Origin: Acidimicrobiia bacterium
GTDB lineage: Bacteria > Actinomycetota > Acidimicrobiia > Acidimicrobiales > Poriferisodalaceae
Length of the DNA: 64,000 nucleotides
Direction of reading: 5' to 3'
Assembly: GCA_012960315.1 (NCBI GenBank)
Contig: DUBN01000078.1
Span: 103,459 to 167,458 of the forward strand
Made by a program: the position numbers and the translations under genes. Under the pieces are notes generated by a model, which was given only the letters and a program-made list of their open reading frames with translations, made no database searches and was not told where the DNA came from. This document shows, piece after piece, positions 32,549-41,779 of the stretch; within the stretch, counting starts at the first letter, position 1, and each line of letters begins with the position of its first letter.

Positions 32549-34927
32549 CTAACTGAGAATGTTGTGGTCACGTAAGTGGATGATCTCGGAGTCGCTGAGG
32601 CCCAAGAGCGACGACAAAATTTCTTCGGTGTGTTGCCCGAGCATTGGGGCCGGAGTTCGGACTCCGTTCGGGCCATCGTGCAACAACCATGGAACGCCCG
32701 TGTGCGCTAATGCCCCGACTTCTTGATGGTTGAGTCGTTCAATAAATCCGCGAGCATTCAGGTGAGGGTCTTGATCTAGGGCGCGCGCGTCAAGGGAAGG
32801 CATTGCGGGGATTCCAACGTCTTGCAGCAGGCGCGTCACGTCCCATTGATCTCGCGTGGAGGTCCAGGTTTCGATCTGCGCGTCGAGTTGATTCTCAAAT
32901 TCTTTCCTGGACGCAGCGGTTAGAAATCTTGAGTCATTTATCCCCAACAGCGATGCCATGGCCTGCCATTCCTGGTCGCTGCTACAGCTAATCGCCACCC
33001 AATTATCTTCACCTTGACAGCGGTAAAGATTGTGGGGAGCCATTATCGGGTCTCGATTCCCACATAAATCAGGCTGATTTCCGGTCAGGACATGTTGCAT
33101 CCACCCCTCAACAGCGCTCGAAGCGGTCGCCTCCCAAAGTGAGGTATCGATGAGTTGCCCCTCCCCTGTCCTCCTGCGAGCGATGAGTGCAGCCATCAAC
33201 AAGTACGCAGTAGCTATGCCTGCGGCCGGGTCCCCAAGTGAGACGCCCACTTCCTCAGGCTTCCCACCCTCATGCCCGGTCATAGATGAGAGTCCCGAAA
33301 GGGGGGCTGTGGTGGGGCCATAGCCCAGGTAGTGGCGGTACGGCCCATAGTGCCCGTATCCGCTTATTGCACCGACAATTACATCGGGCCGCTCTGCGGC
33401 GAGATCGTCATACCCAAGACCGAATCTGTCCATCACACCAGTCGCGTAGTTAGAGACGACAAGGTCGCACTGGACAGCGATTTGCTTCGCTATCGCTTGT
33501 CCTTCCGCTGTTGACAAATCCAAGGTGACACTTTTCTTTCCTTGTCCCCATTGGTTGAAGTAGCCGTTTGTATTCGGCGTCGCCTCATGGTTGACCGAAT
33601 GGATAGGTAGTCGGCGACCCAGGTCAGGGGCCTGTCGCGATTCGACTTTGATGACTTCGGCTCCTAAGTGCGCGAGATGCATGGTGCAGAACGGACCAGC
33701 CCACACCCAGGTGAAATCTGCAACCGTGACTCCATCCAACGGGCGTGAGGGAACTTTTTTCGAGTTCACAGGTACGACTCTGGGTTGGTCAAAGCCGACA
33801 CCTTGATGGGCCCCTAACTCGGGAGCAGGTTGGCGAATCGACCACCAAGGGTTGGAAAGTCGAGCGGGTGGGCCGGGAAGAATGATTTTTCCCAAGCCTG
33901 GCTGATCAACTTCGACGAGGAAATCGCGCGCTTGTAAATGTGGGTCGTCCAACATTTGTTCAATGGTGTTCACGGGAGCGAACCCAATTCGATTCGCTTG
34001 GCCTAAGTGAAATAGATCCATGACGCTCTGAGGGGCTGCCCACTCTCCCAACCACATGTGAAGCAGATCTTCGGCCTCATAGCGCCCTTCCTGGGTATCG
34101 AAAATCTCCATCTGTGACCACTCAGGAGTGCCCATCACTTCCTTGAGTCGTTCCCATTGGTCATTTTCGACGCAGACGATAAAGATTCTCCCGTCTTTGA
34201 CCTCAAAGATCCGCCACGGGTTGAGGATTCGAGTACCCGTCCTACCGGGAATCTCATTGAGGTAGCTCCAACTAATGAAACCTCCTTCGAGCATGCTTGC
34301 GATGTAGGCCATTCCTGCAAGGTCGAGATATTCACCATGGCCGGTGCGCAAAGCCCGGTCCAAAGCTCCGAGAGCGATCGTCGCCGCCGCGAATCCGATC
34401 TGAAAGCCAGCTTGTTGTCCGGCCGGTTTGAGCGGGGGAAGTTCTGCGTCTTCGGAGCAACCAGGCGTCAGCCAACCCCACCCGCCGCCGTGGATGAGCT
34501 GCAAATCTTCTGCACGCCAGCGGGAATAAGGACCAGAACGACCAAAAGGAGTCACCGACACAGTGACGAGAGATGGATGGTCTTGAGTGAGTTCACTCTC
34601 GTGCAAGCCGGTCGCGTCAGCAAAATCAGGAGCCAAATCATGGATGAGCAAATCAGCCGATGAAATTAGTTCGCGAAGATGTGATCGCCCCGCCGCGTCA
34701 GCAAGGTCAGCGACAACACTCTTTTTATTCAGGTTCAGGTGGGTGAATAATCCACTTTGGGAGATGTCTGGCTTTCCAGGGAAGGGTCCCCGCCGTCGCG
34801 ACCGATCTCCGTCTAATGGCTCGACCTTGACAACCTCGGCTCCCAAGTCTGCAATTAGCCGCGTAGCCCATGGAACCGCAACCATTTGACCAACTTCTAC
34901 TACTCGTATGCCCTCAAGCCCTTGCAT
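32549..34927 (-). CDS. Fused double CaiB/BaiF type III CoA-transferase
   Basis: A 792-residue protein with two complete CaiB/BaiF domains. Domain 1 (residues about 1-390) starts IRVVEVGQMVAVPWATRLIA and contains LGAEVVKVEPLDG and the active-site strand GEYLDLAGMA. Domain 2 (about 405-792) has VTVADFTWVWAGPFCTMHLA, VVSNYATGVMDRFG, and GQLIDTSLWE. Both active-site strands keep the canonical aspartate, unlike the fused protein at 17336. Both halves therefore could be catalytic. The ATG at 34927 fits the first conserved strand; the extension to 35092 runs into the divergent gene and is not family-like. It is divergent from the carboxymuconolactone decarboxylase-like gene, with 135 bp between. Confidence 0.85.
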   Translation of the reverse strand: MQGLEGIRVVEVGQMVAVPWATRLIADLGAEVVKVEPLDGDRSRRRGPFPGKPDISQSGLFTHLNLNKKSVVADLADAAGRSHLRELISSADLLIHDLAPDFADATGLHESELTQDHPSLVTVSVTPFGRSGPYSRWRAEDLQLIHGGGWGWLTPGCSEDAELPPLKPAGQQAGFQIGFAAATIALGALDRALRTGHGEYLDLAGMAYIASMLEGGFISWSYLNEIPGRTGTRILNPWRIFEVKDGRIFIVCVENDQWERLKEVMGTPEWSQMEIFDTQEGRYEAEDLLHMWLGEWAAPQSVMDLFHLGQANRIGFAPVNTIEQMLDDPHLQARDFLVEVDQPGLGKIILPGPPARLSNPWWSIRQPAPELGAHQGVGFDQPRVVPVNSKKVPSRPLDGVTVADFTWVWAGPFCTMHLAHLGAEVIKVESRQAPDLGRRLPIHSVNHEATPNTNGYFNQWGQGKKSVTLDLSTAEGQAIAKQIAVQCDLVVSNYATGVMDRFGLGYDDLAAERPDVIVGAISGYGHYGPYRHYLGYGPTTAPLSGLSSMTGHEGGKPEEVGVSLGDPAAGIATAYLLMAALIARRRTGEGQLIDTSLWEATASSAVEGWMQHVLTGNQPDLCGNRDPIMAPHNLYRCQGEDNWVAISCSSDQEWQAMASLLGINDSRFLTAASRKEFENQLDAQIETWTSTRDQWDVTRLLQDVGIPAMPSLDARALDQDPHLNARGFIERLNHQEVGALAHTGVPWLLHDGPNGVRTPAPMLGQHTEEILSSLLGLSDSEIIHLRDHNILS

Positions 34928-35050
34928 AATCCTTCGATCATTTGGCCGATCTGTCTGACTCCAATGAGGAGCTAAGCATGCCGCATGGCAGCCTTCGCTG
35001 CACAGGCGCGGCGGCCGCACGCTCAGTGTGGTGCACTGTCTGCATTGGCT

Positions 35051-35060
35051 CGAGGAGGAA
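35051..35060 (+). promoter_or_regulatory. Ribosome binding site GAGGAGGAA fixing the CMD-like start
   Basis: AGGAGG directly before ATG 35063, at good spacing, selects this start over the longer frame beginning at 34985. Confidence 0.7.
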
Positions 35061-35062
35061 TT

Positions 35063-35887
35063 ATGCAAAATCGTAGTTACGAAGAGCGACATGCCGCTGC
35101 TCTAGAAGTTTTTGACGCGTTTATGGGTGGCGCTGTCGCCGAGCCCGAGCGTGGCGCTCGTTCTTTCCAACGCCAACATGGAGCATTAGGAAGCTTCGCT
35201 TTCGATGTTGTGATGGGGGATGTTTGGGCCCGCCCACAATTGAGCCGCCGCGACCGCAGCCTCATTGTCATTTCGGTACTGGCAACTATTGGAAGCACCG
35301 AGGAACTGTCGCTGCATACCCAGGTGGGGCTAAACAACGGGCTCACCCGCAGCGAAATCGAAGAGGCGGTTATCCACGTGGCGGCATACGCAGGCTTCCC
35401 GATGGCTATGCAAGCCGGGAGAGTAGTCACGGATCGGTTTTGCCAAATCGATGGCGTCGATCGACTACCGGAACGACAGGGAGCTGAACAACTTGATGAT
35501 TCCGAGCGACAAATCCGTGCCCACGACGTCCGTAAAACTCTTACGGGAGGCCGATGCGCCGACGAGGTAGAGCTTGACCTCGCGGCGATGGTGGAGCATC
35601 TGGGCGATGTCGGCCTTATCGCCTATCACTGGGCATTTGGTGATTTATGGGCACGTGACGAGTTAAGTCGTAGGGATCGCAGCCTGGTGGTAGTAGCAAT
35701 TCTGACGGCACTAAGTCGCGTCGACGAACTGGCCTTTCATGTTCCCGCTGGACTTAATCATGGCCTCACTCGAACAGAAATCGAGGAAATCATGGTGCAA
35801 ATGACCATTTACGGAGGAATCCCACGAGCAGTAGAAGGGATTCAAGCCGCTAAACGGGCATTTCAAAAGATCGATGCCCGAAGCTAG
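35063..35887 (+). CDS. Tandem-domain carboxymuconolactone decarboxylase-like protein
   Basis: A 274-residue protein with two CMD domains (about residues 1-125 and 135-274). Each contains an RDRSLIVI/RDRSLVVV helix start, a TEELSLH or VDELAFH, a GLNNGLTRSEIEE/GLNHGLTRTEIEE segment and a YAGFPMAMQAG-type ending. There is no CxxC pair, so it is related to 4-carboxymuconolactone decarboxylase rather than to AhpD-type peroxidase. The family removes CO2 from 4-carboxymuconolactone in protocatechuate breakdown, but other pca genes are absent here, so that role is uncertain. A fused pair of domains may form a pseudo-trimer unit. Confidence 0.8.
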   Translation: MQNRSYEERHAAALEVFDAFMGGAVAEPERGARSFQRQHGALGSFAFDVVMGDVWARPQLSRRDRSLIVISVLATIGSTEELSLHTQVGLNNGLTRSEIEEAVIHVAAYAGFPMAMQAGRVVTDRFCQIDGVDRLPERQGAEQLDDSERQIRAHDVRKTLTGGRCADEVELDLAAMVEHLGDVGLIAYHWAFGDLWARDELSRRDRSLVVVAILTALSRVDELAFHVPAGLNHGLTRTEIEEIMVQMTIYGGIPRAVEGIQAAKRAFQKIDARS

Positions 35888-35911
35888 CTAATAGATGGCA
35901 CCGCGGCAGCT

Positions 35912-36685
35912 TTACCCAAAGGTGCCAAATCGGGCTTTTGCATCAGATGTAAGAGATGCGCGTCCTGACGCATCTCCATCGAATTCTGACAGATCGCCCA
36001 TCCGACTCATTTGGCTGTAGCCACGCATCTGATACTTCGACATTTGAACCGACATGGCTGGCAGCGACAGGAGTCGCTGGACCCAGCGGTCGACAGCTTC
36101 ATCGAGATCGGCTTCACCGGATACCACTTCGTGAGCTAGCCCCCACGCAGCCGCTTTCGTTCCATCAACACGTTCAGAAGTCAGCACCATCTGTCGAGCG
36201 CGCGCCGCTCCGATTTCGTGAATCAGTCTTGGAGTCGCTCCCCAAGGAAGAGGCACACCCAGTTCGACTTCAGGTACGTAAAAAAGTGTGTCGGATGTCG
36301 TGATCCGAAAATCGCATGACGTTGCGAAACAGCAACCGCCGCCAATGGCATGACCGTGAATCCGTCCAATGGTCACGACTTCACAGTCCTCAATAGCTCG
36401 CGCCGCTCGTCGGCCAAGCTGTCCTATATATCGCGCCTGTAGATCGTTCACGGGTGGAGTCAACTGTTCCTTACGGTCTGCCCCCGCGCAGAAGGATTTA
36501 CCTCGCCCACCCAGAACTGCTACTCGGAAGTCCGTCTGGCTGTTCAACGCAATGAAAAGATCGCCCACCTCTTGAATCATTTTTAAGTTATGAGCGTTAC
36601 GTGATTCGGGTCGGTTCAGCCAGATGCGAAGCACTTCGCCGTCAGGCTCAAGTTCGATGGTCTGGAGGTCGATTCGAAATTCCAT
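35912..36685 (-). CDS. Enoyl-CoA hydratase/isomerase family protein, one catalytic Glu replaced
   Basis: A 257-residue crotonase. The oxyanion motif KSFCAGADRKEQ (about residue 68) is intact. The first glutamate is replaced: GGGCCFATSCD has a cysteine where GCELAMMCD has glutamate. The second is kept in YVPEVELGVPLP. Such single-Glu proteins are often isomerases or hydrolases rather than hydratases. It stands alone: convergent with the CMD gene and upstream of nothing on its strand except the MFS gene 50 bp further on (start at 38187). The substrate is unknown. Confidence 0.82.
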   Translation of the reverse strand: MEFRIDLQTIELEPDGEVLRIWLNRPESRNAHNLKMIQEVGDLFIALNSQTDFRVAVLGGRGKSFCAGADRKEQLTPPVNDLQARYIGQLGRRAARAIEDCEVVTIGRIHGHAIGGGCCFATSCDFRITTSDTLFYVPEVELGVPLPWGATPRLIHEIGAARARQMVLTSERVDGTKAAAWGLAHEVVSGEADLDEAVDRWVQRLLSLPAMSVQMSKYQMRGYSQMSRMGDLSEFDGDASGRASLTSDAKARFGTFG

Positions 36686-36735
36686 CTACCTAGTCTTACC
36701 GATAACCCCGGCGAGGGGCCCGAAACTTCGAACTA

Positions 36736-38187
36736 TCAATCCTTCTTGTTGGGTCGTATCGCGAAGATAGGTGCCATATATCCGATGGCTGCAACCGAAG
36801 CCGCAAATATAAATGTGGTTCTAAGTCGCGTCGGTGTTAAATCGGTGCCTGCGAACGCCAACATGGACTGAATTCCAAGGATCATGCCCATCCACATAAC
36901 GGTCTGGTTCATGCCGTTGGCGATTCCCAGTTGCGAGTCTCCAACGGAATTGGCGACCATTGTTTGATACGCCGGCGAGGCGATGCCCGCAGAGACTCCC
37001 GAGAGAATGAGGCCAACCATGATGAAAGTCAACCCGAACTTCGCAGGACTGCTGCCGTATGCGAATGCCAACATTGATCCGATCATCGCTGTTGAACCCA
37101 CGATCATTGGAACTCGCATACCTATTTTGGTCACCAAGCTTCCGCCCAAGGGCGAAGCTAACGCGAAGACGCCTGGTCTCGGAACCATCAAAAGTGCAGC
37201 CACTCCGACTGAGTATCCATAGGGTCCTTGAAGGACGCTAGGAATCACAACGAACGCGCCCATGTAAGCAAATTGGCTACAAGCTGCGGAACCGAGGGGC
37301 AAAGCAAACGTGGGCTTCGTGAACAATCGAACATCTAAAAGCGGTGAAGTTACTCGTTTTTCCCAGATGATGAAGCTGAAATAGAGGAGCAAACTCGCAG
37401 CGACCATCGCGATAGTGGGGACGTCAGTGATGAATGAGTCACCTGATCGAGCGACGCTGGGTACGCGTGTGATGGCGAGGAGTAAAAGCAGTGTTGCGCT
37501 GGCTAAAAGCAACGCTCCTTGCCAGTCGATTGAGACCCTTGGTCCCTTAGGAATTGGCTTGACCACCACAAACGCAAGAACTGTCGCTAGCCCACCGACC
37601 AGCCCAAAACCAATAAAAATTGATCGCCAACCGAGAAGATCTAGTAGTGGTCCACCGAGAACTACTCCAAGAGTGGGGGCACCGGTCATTGCGAACTGGA
37701 ACCATCCAACGGCTTTTGCTCGGTTTTCAGCTCCAAAAGCGTCCATGAGTAAAGCCATGCCACTCGGCATCAAGAGAGCACCGCTCAAACCGAAGAGCAC
37801 TCGGACAGCGATGAAAGCTCCAATGTTCCATACCCAATAGTTCGCGAACATGGTCGCGGTCATTCCAACTAAACCAATAAGGAAGGTGTTGCGGTGTCCG
37901 TAGATATCGCCAAGTTTTCCGCCTGCCGGGGTACCTACCGCCATTGCAAGCATGAGCCCTGTCAGCACCCAGGCTGCTGTACTGGTCGTGGTGTTCATAT
38001 CAGCGGCGATACTCGGAAGCGCGGCTGTGACCAGGGTCATCAGAGAACCGAATCCAAGAACTGCCAGAGCGATCACCCACAGCAAAACCCGCCGGTAGGA
38101 GATGTCTCGTGGAGACTCTTGAGCCACTGCCTCCCGTGGAGCGACACGCCAGACATTGGGCTTATATGCGGAAGGAGCGATACTCAC
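36736..38187 (-). CDS. MFS transporter of the DHA2/14-TM type
   Basis: A 483-residue MFS permease with about 14 hydrophobic segments, as in multidrug H+ antiporters of the DHA2 type. The cytoplasmic A-motif is GGKLGDIYGHRNTFL (about residue 90) and the later GMALLMDAFG loop is present. The N-terminal SIAADMNTTTSTAAWVLTG before helix 2 is family-like. It probably exports a hydrophobic compound using proton force. The start ATG at 38187 is clear. It is separated from the next SDR by 79 AT-rich bases (38188-38266). Confidence 0.82.
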   Translation of the reverse strand: MSIAPSAYKPNVWRVAPREAVAQESPRDISYRRVLLWVIALAVLGFGSLMTLVTAALPSIAADMNTTTSTAAWVLTGLMLAMAVGTPAGGKLGDIYGHRNTFLIGLVGMTATMFANYWVWNIGAFIAVRVLFGLSGALLMPSGMALLMDAFGAENRAKAVGWFQFAMTGAPTLGVVLGGPLLDLLGWRSIFIGFGLVGGLATVLAFVVVKPIPKGPRVSIDWQGALLLASATLLLLLAITRVPSVARSGDSFITDVPTIAMVAASLLLYFSFIIWEKRVTSPLLDVRLFTKPTFALPLGSAACSQFAYMGAFVVIPSVLQGPYGYSVGVAALLMVPRPGVFALASPLGGSLVTKIGMRVPMIVGSTAMIGSMLAFAYGSSPAKFGLTFIMVGLILSGVSAGIASPAYQTMVANSVGDSQLGIANGMNQTVMWMGMILGIQSMLAFAGTDLTPTRLRTTFIFAASVAAIGYMAPIFAIRPNKKD

Positions 38188-38266
38188 TCAGCACAAGTAT
38201 GTAGGGTGCAGACCCTTTTTCTACATATTCTTAGATTTTTGGTCGTTCTTAGAATATTGTATTTCT

Positions 38267-39091
38267 CTACCGGGTCAGCCTTTGGTCTTCGATCATGGCT
38301 CGATTCTGGTTGATAGTGATCTCCCCCATCTCAGGGTGAGTCAAAATCCAAAACTTTTCATCGACAATCGCATCCAGCACCATCGGCCCAACTTCGGTGG
38401 GGTTCATTCCATCTGCCAACGTCCGAGTCAAAAATTGCCAGAATTTTTGTCCCTGTTCCGAAGCAACGTGTTGTGCAGCGTCTTCGGGTTCGCGATTTCT
38501 CTCGCTGTCAACAATGTTCGTGTTGATAGGTCCTGGGCACAGTACGGAGGCATGAACTTTCGAGTCTCGCCATCGAAGGTCCCGCTCGAGTGATGTCATG
38601 AGAGCCACAACGCCATGTTTAGCGACGTTATAGGCGCCTAGCGAAGCGCCGGCATATAGGCCGGCCATGGAAGCTGTCGAGTTGATGTGGCCCTCGCCTT
38701 GCTCTTCGATGAGAGGCAAAAAGGTTTCAACGCCATAAATCGGGCCCCACAAGTCAATGTCCAAAGTCCACTTCCAGTCCGCAATCGACGTCCCTCCTAC
38801 GGGCGCGCCGATGCCCACACCGGCGTTATTGCAAAGAACGTGGACCGCCCCGAATTGTTTCAGCGTGGCAGCAGCTAGCGCTTCTATCTCAGGTAGTTGG
38901 GAAACATCGGTGCGAACCCCGATCGCTTCATAGCCAGCCTGAACGAGCTGCGCCGTAGCTTGTTCGAGTGCCGCTTCTTCAATATCAGCGAGTACTACTT
39001 TCATACCCGCGCCGGCGAAAGTTTCGGCCATAGCGAAACCCATTCCGCTCGCAGCCCCAGTTACGACCGCTACTTTTCCGTTGACATCCAT
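38267..39091 (-). CDS. Short-chain dehydrogenase/reductase (classical SDR)
   Basis: A 274-residue SDR with TGAASGMG (about residue 11), ADIEE (acidic, NAD-favouring), NNAGVGIGAPVGG, the serine in STASMAGLYAG and YNVAK (about 158). The active site is complete. The C-terminus is longer than most and the last stretch (MGEITINQNRAMI) lacks the usual DGG. It belongs to the SDR group common beside aromatic and steroid-acid catabolism genes in Actinobacteria. It lies 43 bp from the alcohol dehydrogenase on the same strand, so they may form an alcohol-to-ketone pair. Confidence 0.85.
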   Translation of the reverse strand: MDVNGKVAVVTGAASGMGFAMAETFAGAGMKVVLADIEEAALEQATAQLVQAGYEAIGVRTDVSQLPEIEALAAATLKQFGAVHVLCNNAGVGIGAPVGGTSIADWKWTLDIDLWGPIYGVETFLPLIEEQGEGHINSTASMAGLYAGASLGAYNVAKHGVVALMTSLERDLRWRDSKVHASVLCPGPINTNIVDSERNREPEDAAQHVASEQGQKFWQFLTRTLADGMNPTEVGPMVLDAIVDEKFWILTHPEMGEITINQNRAMIEDQRLTR

Positions 39092-39134
39092 GATCCGTGC
39101 GTCCTTTCTATCTGGTTGTAACTACTCGAAGTAA

Positions 39135-40226
39135 TCAGTTGAAGTCGATCACTGTCCGAGCTCCGACGCGCTGACGCATCTGGTCATATCCCTCGTTAAT
39201 TTGTTCGAGGCGAATATGGCTGGAAATCATTTCATCCAACATCAATCGGCCATCAAGGTACATATCGATGTACCGAGGCATGTCGACACGGAACGAGTTC
39301 GATCCCATCATTGAACCCTGGAGCCGCTTTTCCATCATGAAAACCTCGTAGCCCGGGATCTCAATCTTCTCGCCGAAAGGCATCATGCCGACGATGACGG
39401 TGGTACCGCCCAATTTAGAAGCGGACCATGCTTGTTCACATGTGGCCTTCAGGCCGATGCACTCAAACGCGTAATCGACACCACCTTTTGTCATCTCGTG
39501 AATCGCGGCGACTGCATCAGTCTCAGCGCCGTTTACTGTGTCAGTCGCTCCAACTGACCGCGCAGTTTCAAGTTTGTCGGCGGTTACATCGACGGAAATA
39601 ATTCGACCGGCTCCAGCGATGCGGGCGCCTTGAACGGCAGACAGGCCTATACCGCCAGCCCCAAAAACAGCAACAGTCGACCCTGGTTCAATTTTCGCTG
39701 TCTTGAAGACTGCACCGACTCCAGTTGTCACACCACATCCAATGAGTGCAGCTCGATCCAATGGCATGTCCTCACGAATTTTTACGACAGCATTTTGGTG
39801 CACCAGCATTTCTTCGGCGAAACCGCCTAGACGCGCGAATTGAGCAACTGGAGTGCCGTCACCTTTTGCCAACCTGGGAGTGACGTCATCAGCACGACTA
39901 ACGGCCGCGTTGTTTCGACAAAGATTCGGCCTACCAGTCAGACACAGGTCACAGTTTCCGCAAAACACAGAGAGGCAGGTGATGATGTGGTCCCCAGGCT
40001 TCACGTAAGCAACGTCGTCGCCAACGGCTTGCACCACACCCGCACTTTCATGTCCCATGACTGCGGGCAACTGAGTTTGCCACGCCGCATCCATAAAGTG
40101 CAGGTCGCTGTGACACAGGCCTGCATTAACTACTTGCAGTAAGACCTCATTTGGTCCAGGTTTGTCTACCGAGATGTCTTCGATCTCCAACTCGCCTGGA
40201 ATCTGATTTAGAACGGCAGCCTTCAT
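39135..40226 (-). CDS. Zinc-dependent alcohol dehydrogenase (class III/NDMA-like)
   Basis: A 363-residue MDR. It has catalytic zinc motif GLCHSDLH (about residue 38), VMGHESAG (about 56), the four-cysteine structural zinc loop CGNCDLCLTGRPNLC (about 90), and the Rossmann motif FGAGGIGLSA (about 190). The full set of zinc ligands contrasts with the relative at 3484. It should oxidise alcohols to aldehydes with NAD, or mycothiol/NDMA-type cofactors as in related actinobacterial enzymes. The substrate is unknown. Probably co-transcribed with the SDR downstream. Confidence 0.88.
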   Translation of the reverse strand: MKAAVLNQIPGELEIEDISVDKPGPNEVLLQVVNAGLCHSDLHFMDAAWQTQLPAVMGHESAGVVQAVGDDVAYVKPGDHIITCLSVFCGNCDLCLTGRPNLCRNNAAVSRADDVTPRLAKGDGTPVAQFARLGGFAEEMLVHQNAVVKIREDMPLDRAALIGCGVTTGVGAVFKTAKIEPGSTVAVFGAGGIGLSAVQGARIAGAGRIISVDVTADKLETARSVGATDTVNGAETDAVAAIHEMTKGGVDYAFECIGLKATCEQAWSASKLGGTTVIVGMMPFGEKIEIPGYEVFMMEKRLQGSMMGSNSFRVDMPRYIDMYLDGRLMLDEMISSHIRLEQINEGYDQMRQRVGARTVIDFN

Positions 40227-40327
40227 ATCCCCTGTCCCCTCTTGGAAGTGTGAACGGAACAGTAGTCAAGGGCGGCTGTCCTGTCATTGGTCTTGCCCTG
40301 AATCACTGAAGTGGCGCGTTATCGTGA

Positions 40328-41584
40328 TCAGTTGATATCCGCAGATCGTCCCATCGCGAGAACTTCCCTATGGCCAAGTAACCAGAGGCAGAGGGAGACC
40401 AGACCAGTGGACGCCATGAAGACAACTGCTCTAGAAGCTCCAACGCGTTCCGCTATCTCACCGAGCAGGAATGTGCCGACTGGCAGAGCTCCGATAGCCA
40501 TGCTGAGAAGACCCATCGCGCGTCCGCGCATATTGATGTCCACAGTCGTAAGGACCAGTGTTGATTGAGTAGCGGCAAAAAATCCAGATCCCATTGTCGC
40601 GAGAAACAGCGCAATAGCAGCTGTCGACACGGAGGCGCTCGTTGCAAATGGGATGAGCATGGTCATACCAAAAGCGACGCCGCCTACGTAAACCAATCCT
40701 CGACGTTTCGGTTCCCATAGGCCAATGGCCAAAGATCCAACCATCATGCCGAAGCCGGTCATAGCGGCAATCAGACCGATTTGGCTCGGGCTTGCTCCGA
40801 TGCGATCTCCAATGCGTTGAACAGCTGGGAAATAGGCAAACAGGAAGAAGTTCGCAATGAAGGTGATGCCAAGGATGCTACGAAGTCCCTCGTTTGTTCG
40901 AAAGAGTGACAAGCAGGCACGTAGTTCATCAACCACCGAAAGCGCGTTTTGATGCGGTGCCGTTTGGGGCGCCTTGTTGTGAGGGACCCAATTGAGCGCC
41001 ATCAAACCGATCAATAGCAAACCAGCAACTACGAGAAACCCCTCTCCCACGCCAAAACTCTGCGCAACGCTTCCGCCTATGAGATTGCCTACGGCAACGC
41101 CGGTGGCAAGCGCGAATGATTCATACGCCATGGCGTTATCCAGCCGTTGGTTACCAACCAGCTCAAACACGAGCGCTCGGCGGCTGGTCATGTCCCCAAC
41201 CCAGCCCACACCGGCTAGGAGCAAAAACGGGTAGATGACCCAAAGCTGAAGTGAGTCCTTAAGTTCCAACACGCCAACTACGACGACCACCGGCACGAGC
41301 AGTGCGAGTTGCAAGCGAACGGTCCGCAGACGGTCAAAGCGATCTGCCATAACCCCGCCGATAGCACCTCCCAAAAGGAGCGGAGCCCACATAGTTGTTC
41401 CAGTGAGTTGAACCATTCGGGGCGAGTCAGTTACGTCATTAACCCAGAAGGCCGACAGAAAAGCGATCCCCCAACGCGCCCAATGCCAACACATTCCGGC
41501 GAATAGCAGCGGGACGAACCCTCGAACGGCAAGGGCACTACGGTCACGACGTGATCCTAATTTCGTCGCGTTCGGTTCAAGCAT
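40328..41584 (-). CDS. Major facilitator superfamily transporter
   Basis: A 418-residue MFS protein with about 12 hydrophobic segments. The conserved loop after helix 2 reads GGVMADRFDRLRTV (about residue 79). A central hydrophilic stretch (NKAPQTAPHQNALSVVDEL) separates the halves. It resembles the exporter at 14218 in size and loop wording, so they may be paralogues. The substrate is unknown. The ATG at 41584 is clear. Upstream lies a 195-bp interval (41585-41779), divergent with the isocitrate-type dehydrogenase, in which I see no obvious RNA gene or motif. Confidence 0.8.
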   Translation of the reverse strand: MLEPNATKLGSRRDRSALAVRGFVPLLFAGMCWHWARWGIAFLSAFWVNDVTDSPRMVQLTGTTMWAPLLLGGAIGGVMADRFDRLRTVRLQLALLVPVVVVVGVLELKDSLQLWVIYPFLLLAGVGWVGDMTSRRALVFELVGNQRLDNAMAYESFALATGVAVGNLIGGSVAQSFGVGEGFLVVAGLLLIGLMALNWVPHNKAPQTAPHQNALSVVDELRACLSLFRTNEGLRSILGITFIANFFLFAYFPAVQRIGDRIGASPSQIGLIAAMTGFGMMVGSLAIGLWEPKRRGLVYVGGVAFGMTMLIPFATSASVSTAAIALFLATMGSGFFAATQSTLVLTTVDINMRGRAMGLLSMAIGALPVGTFLLGEIAERVGASRAVVFMASTGLVSLCLWLLGHREVLAMGRSADIN

Positions 41585-41779
41585 CGCCGGAGCCTACGAC
41601 TCATAAAGACGCAATGCTGTTTGCTTGAAACCCGCTCCTGCGATTGTTTCAGTTCACGATGGAACATTCGTGCTGACTACGAGCTACAGCGCCACGCCCT
41701 ACAAGATTCCCTTAGCGCTGCACTTTGCCTGTGCCCTCATCGTGAAAGCCATCGTCGTGCTGATGTGTAAACCTGGGGT

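Noticed and set aside
34927..35092. N-terminal extension of the double CoA-transferase and the start at 34985 of the CMD-like gene.
   Set aside because: The extensions overlap each other on opposite strands and are not family-like; AGGAGG favours 35063 for the CMD gene.
41585..41779. A possible RNA gene in the largest gap.
   Set aside because: No tRNA arms, riboswitch-like conserved block or terminator was recognised.
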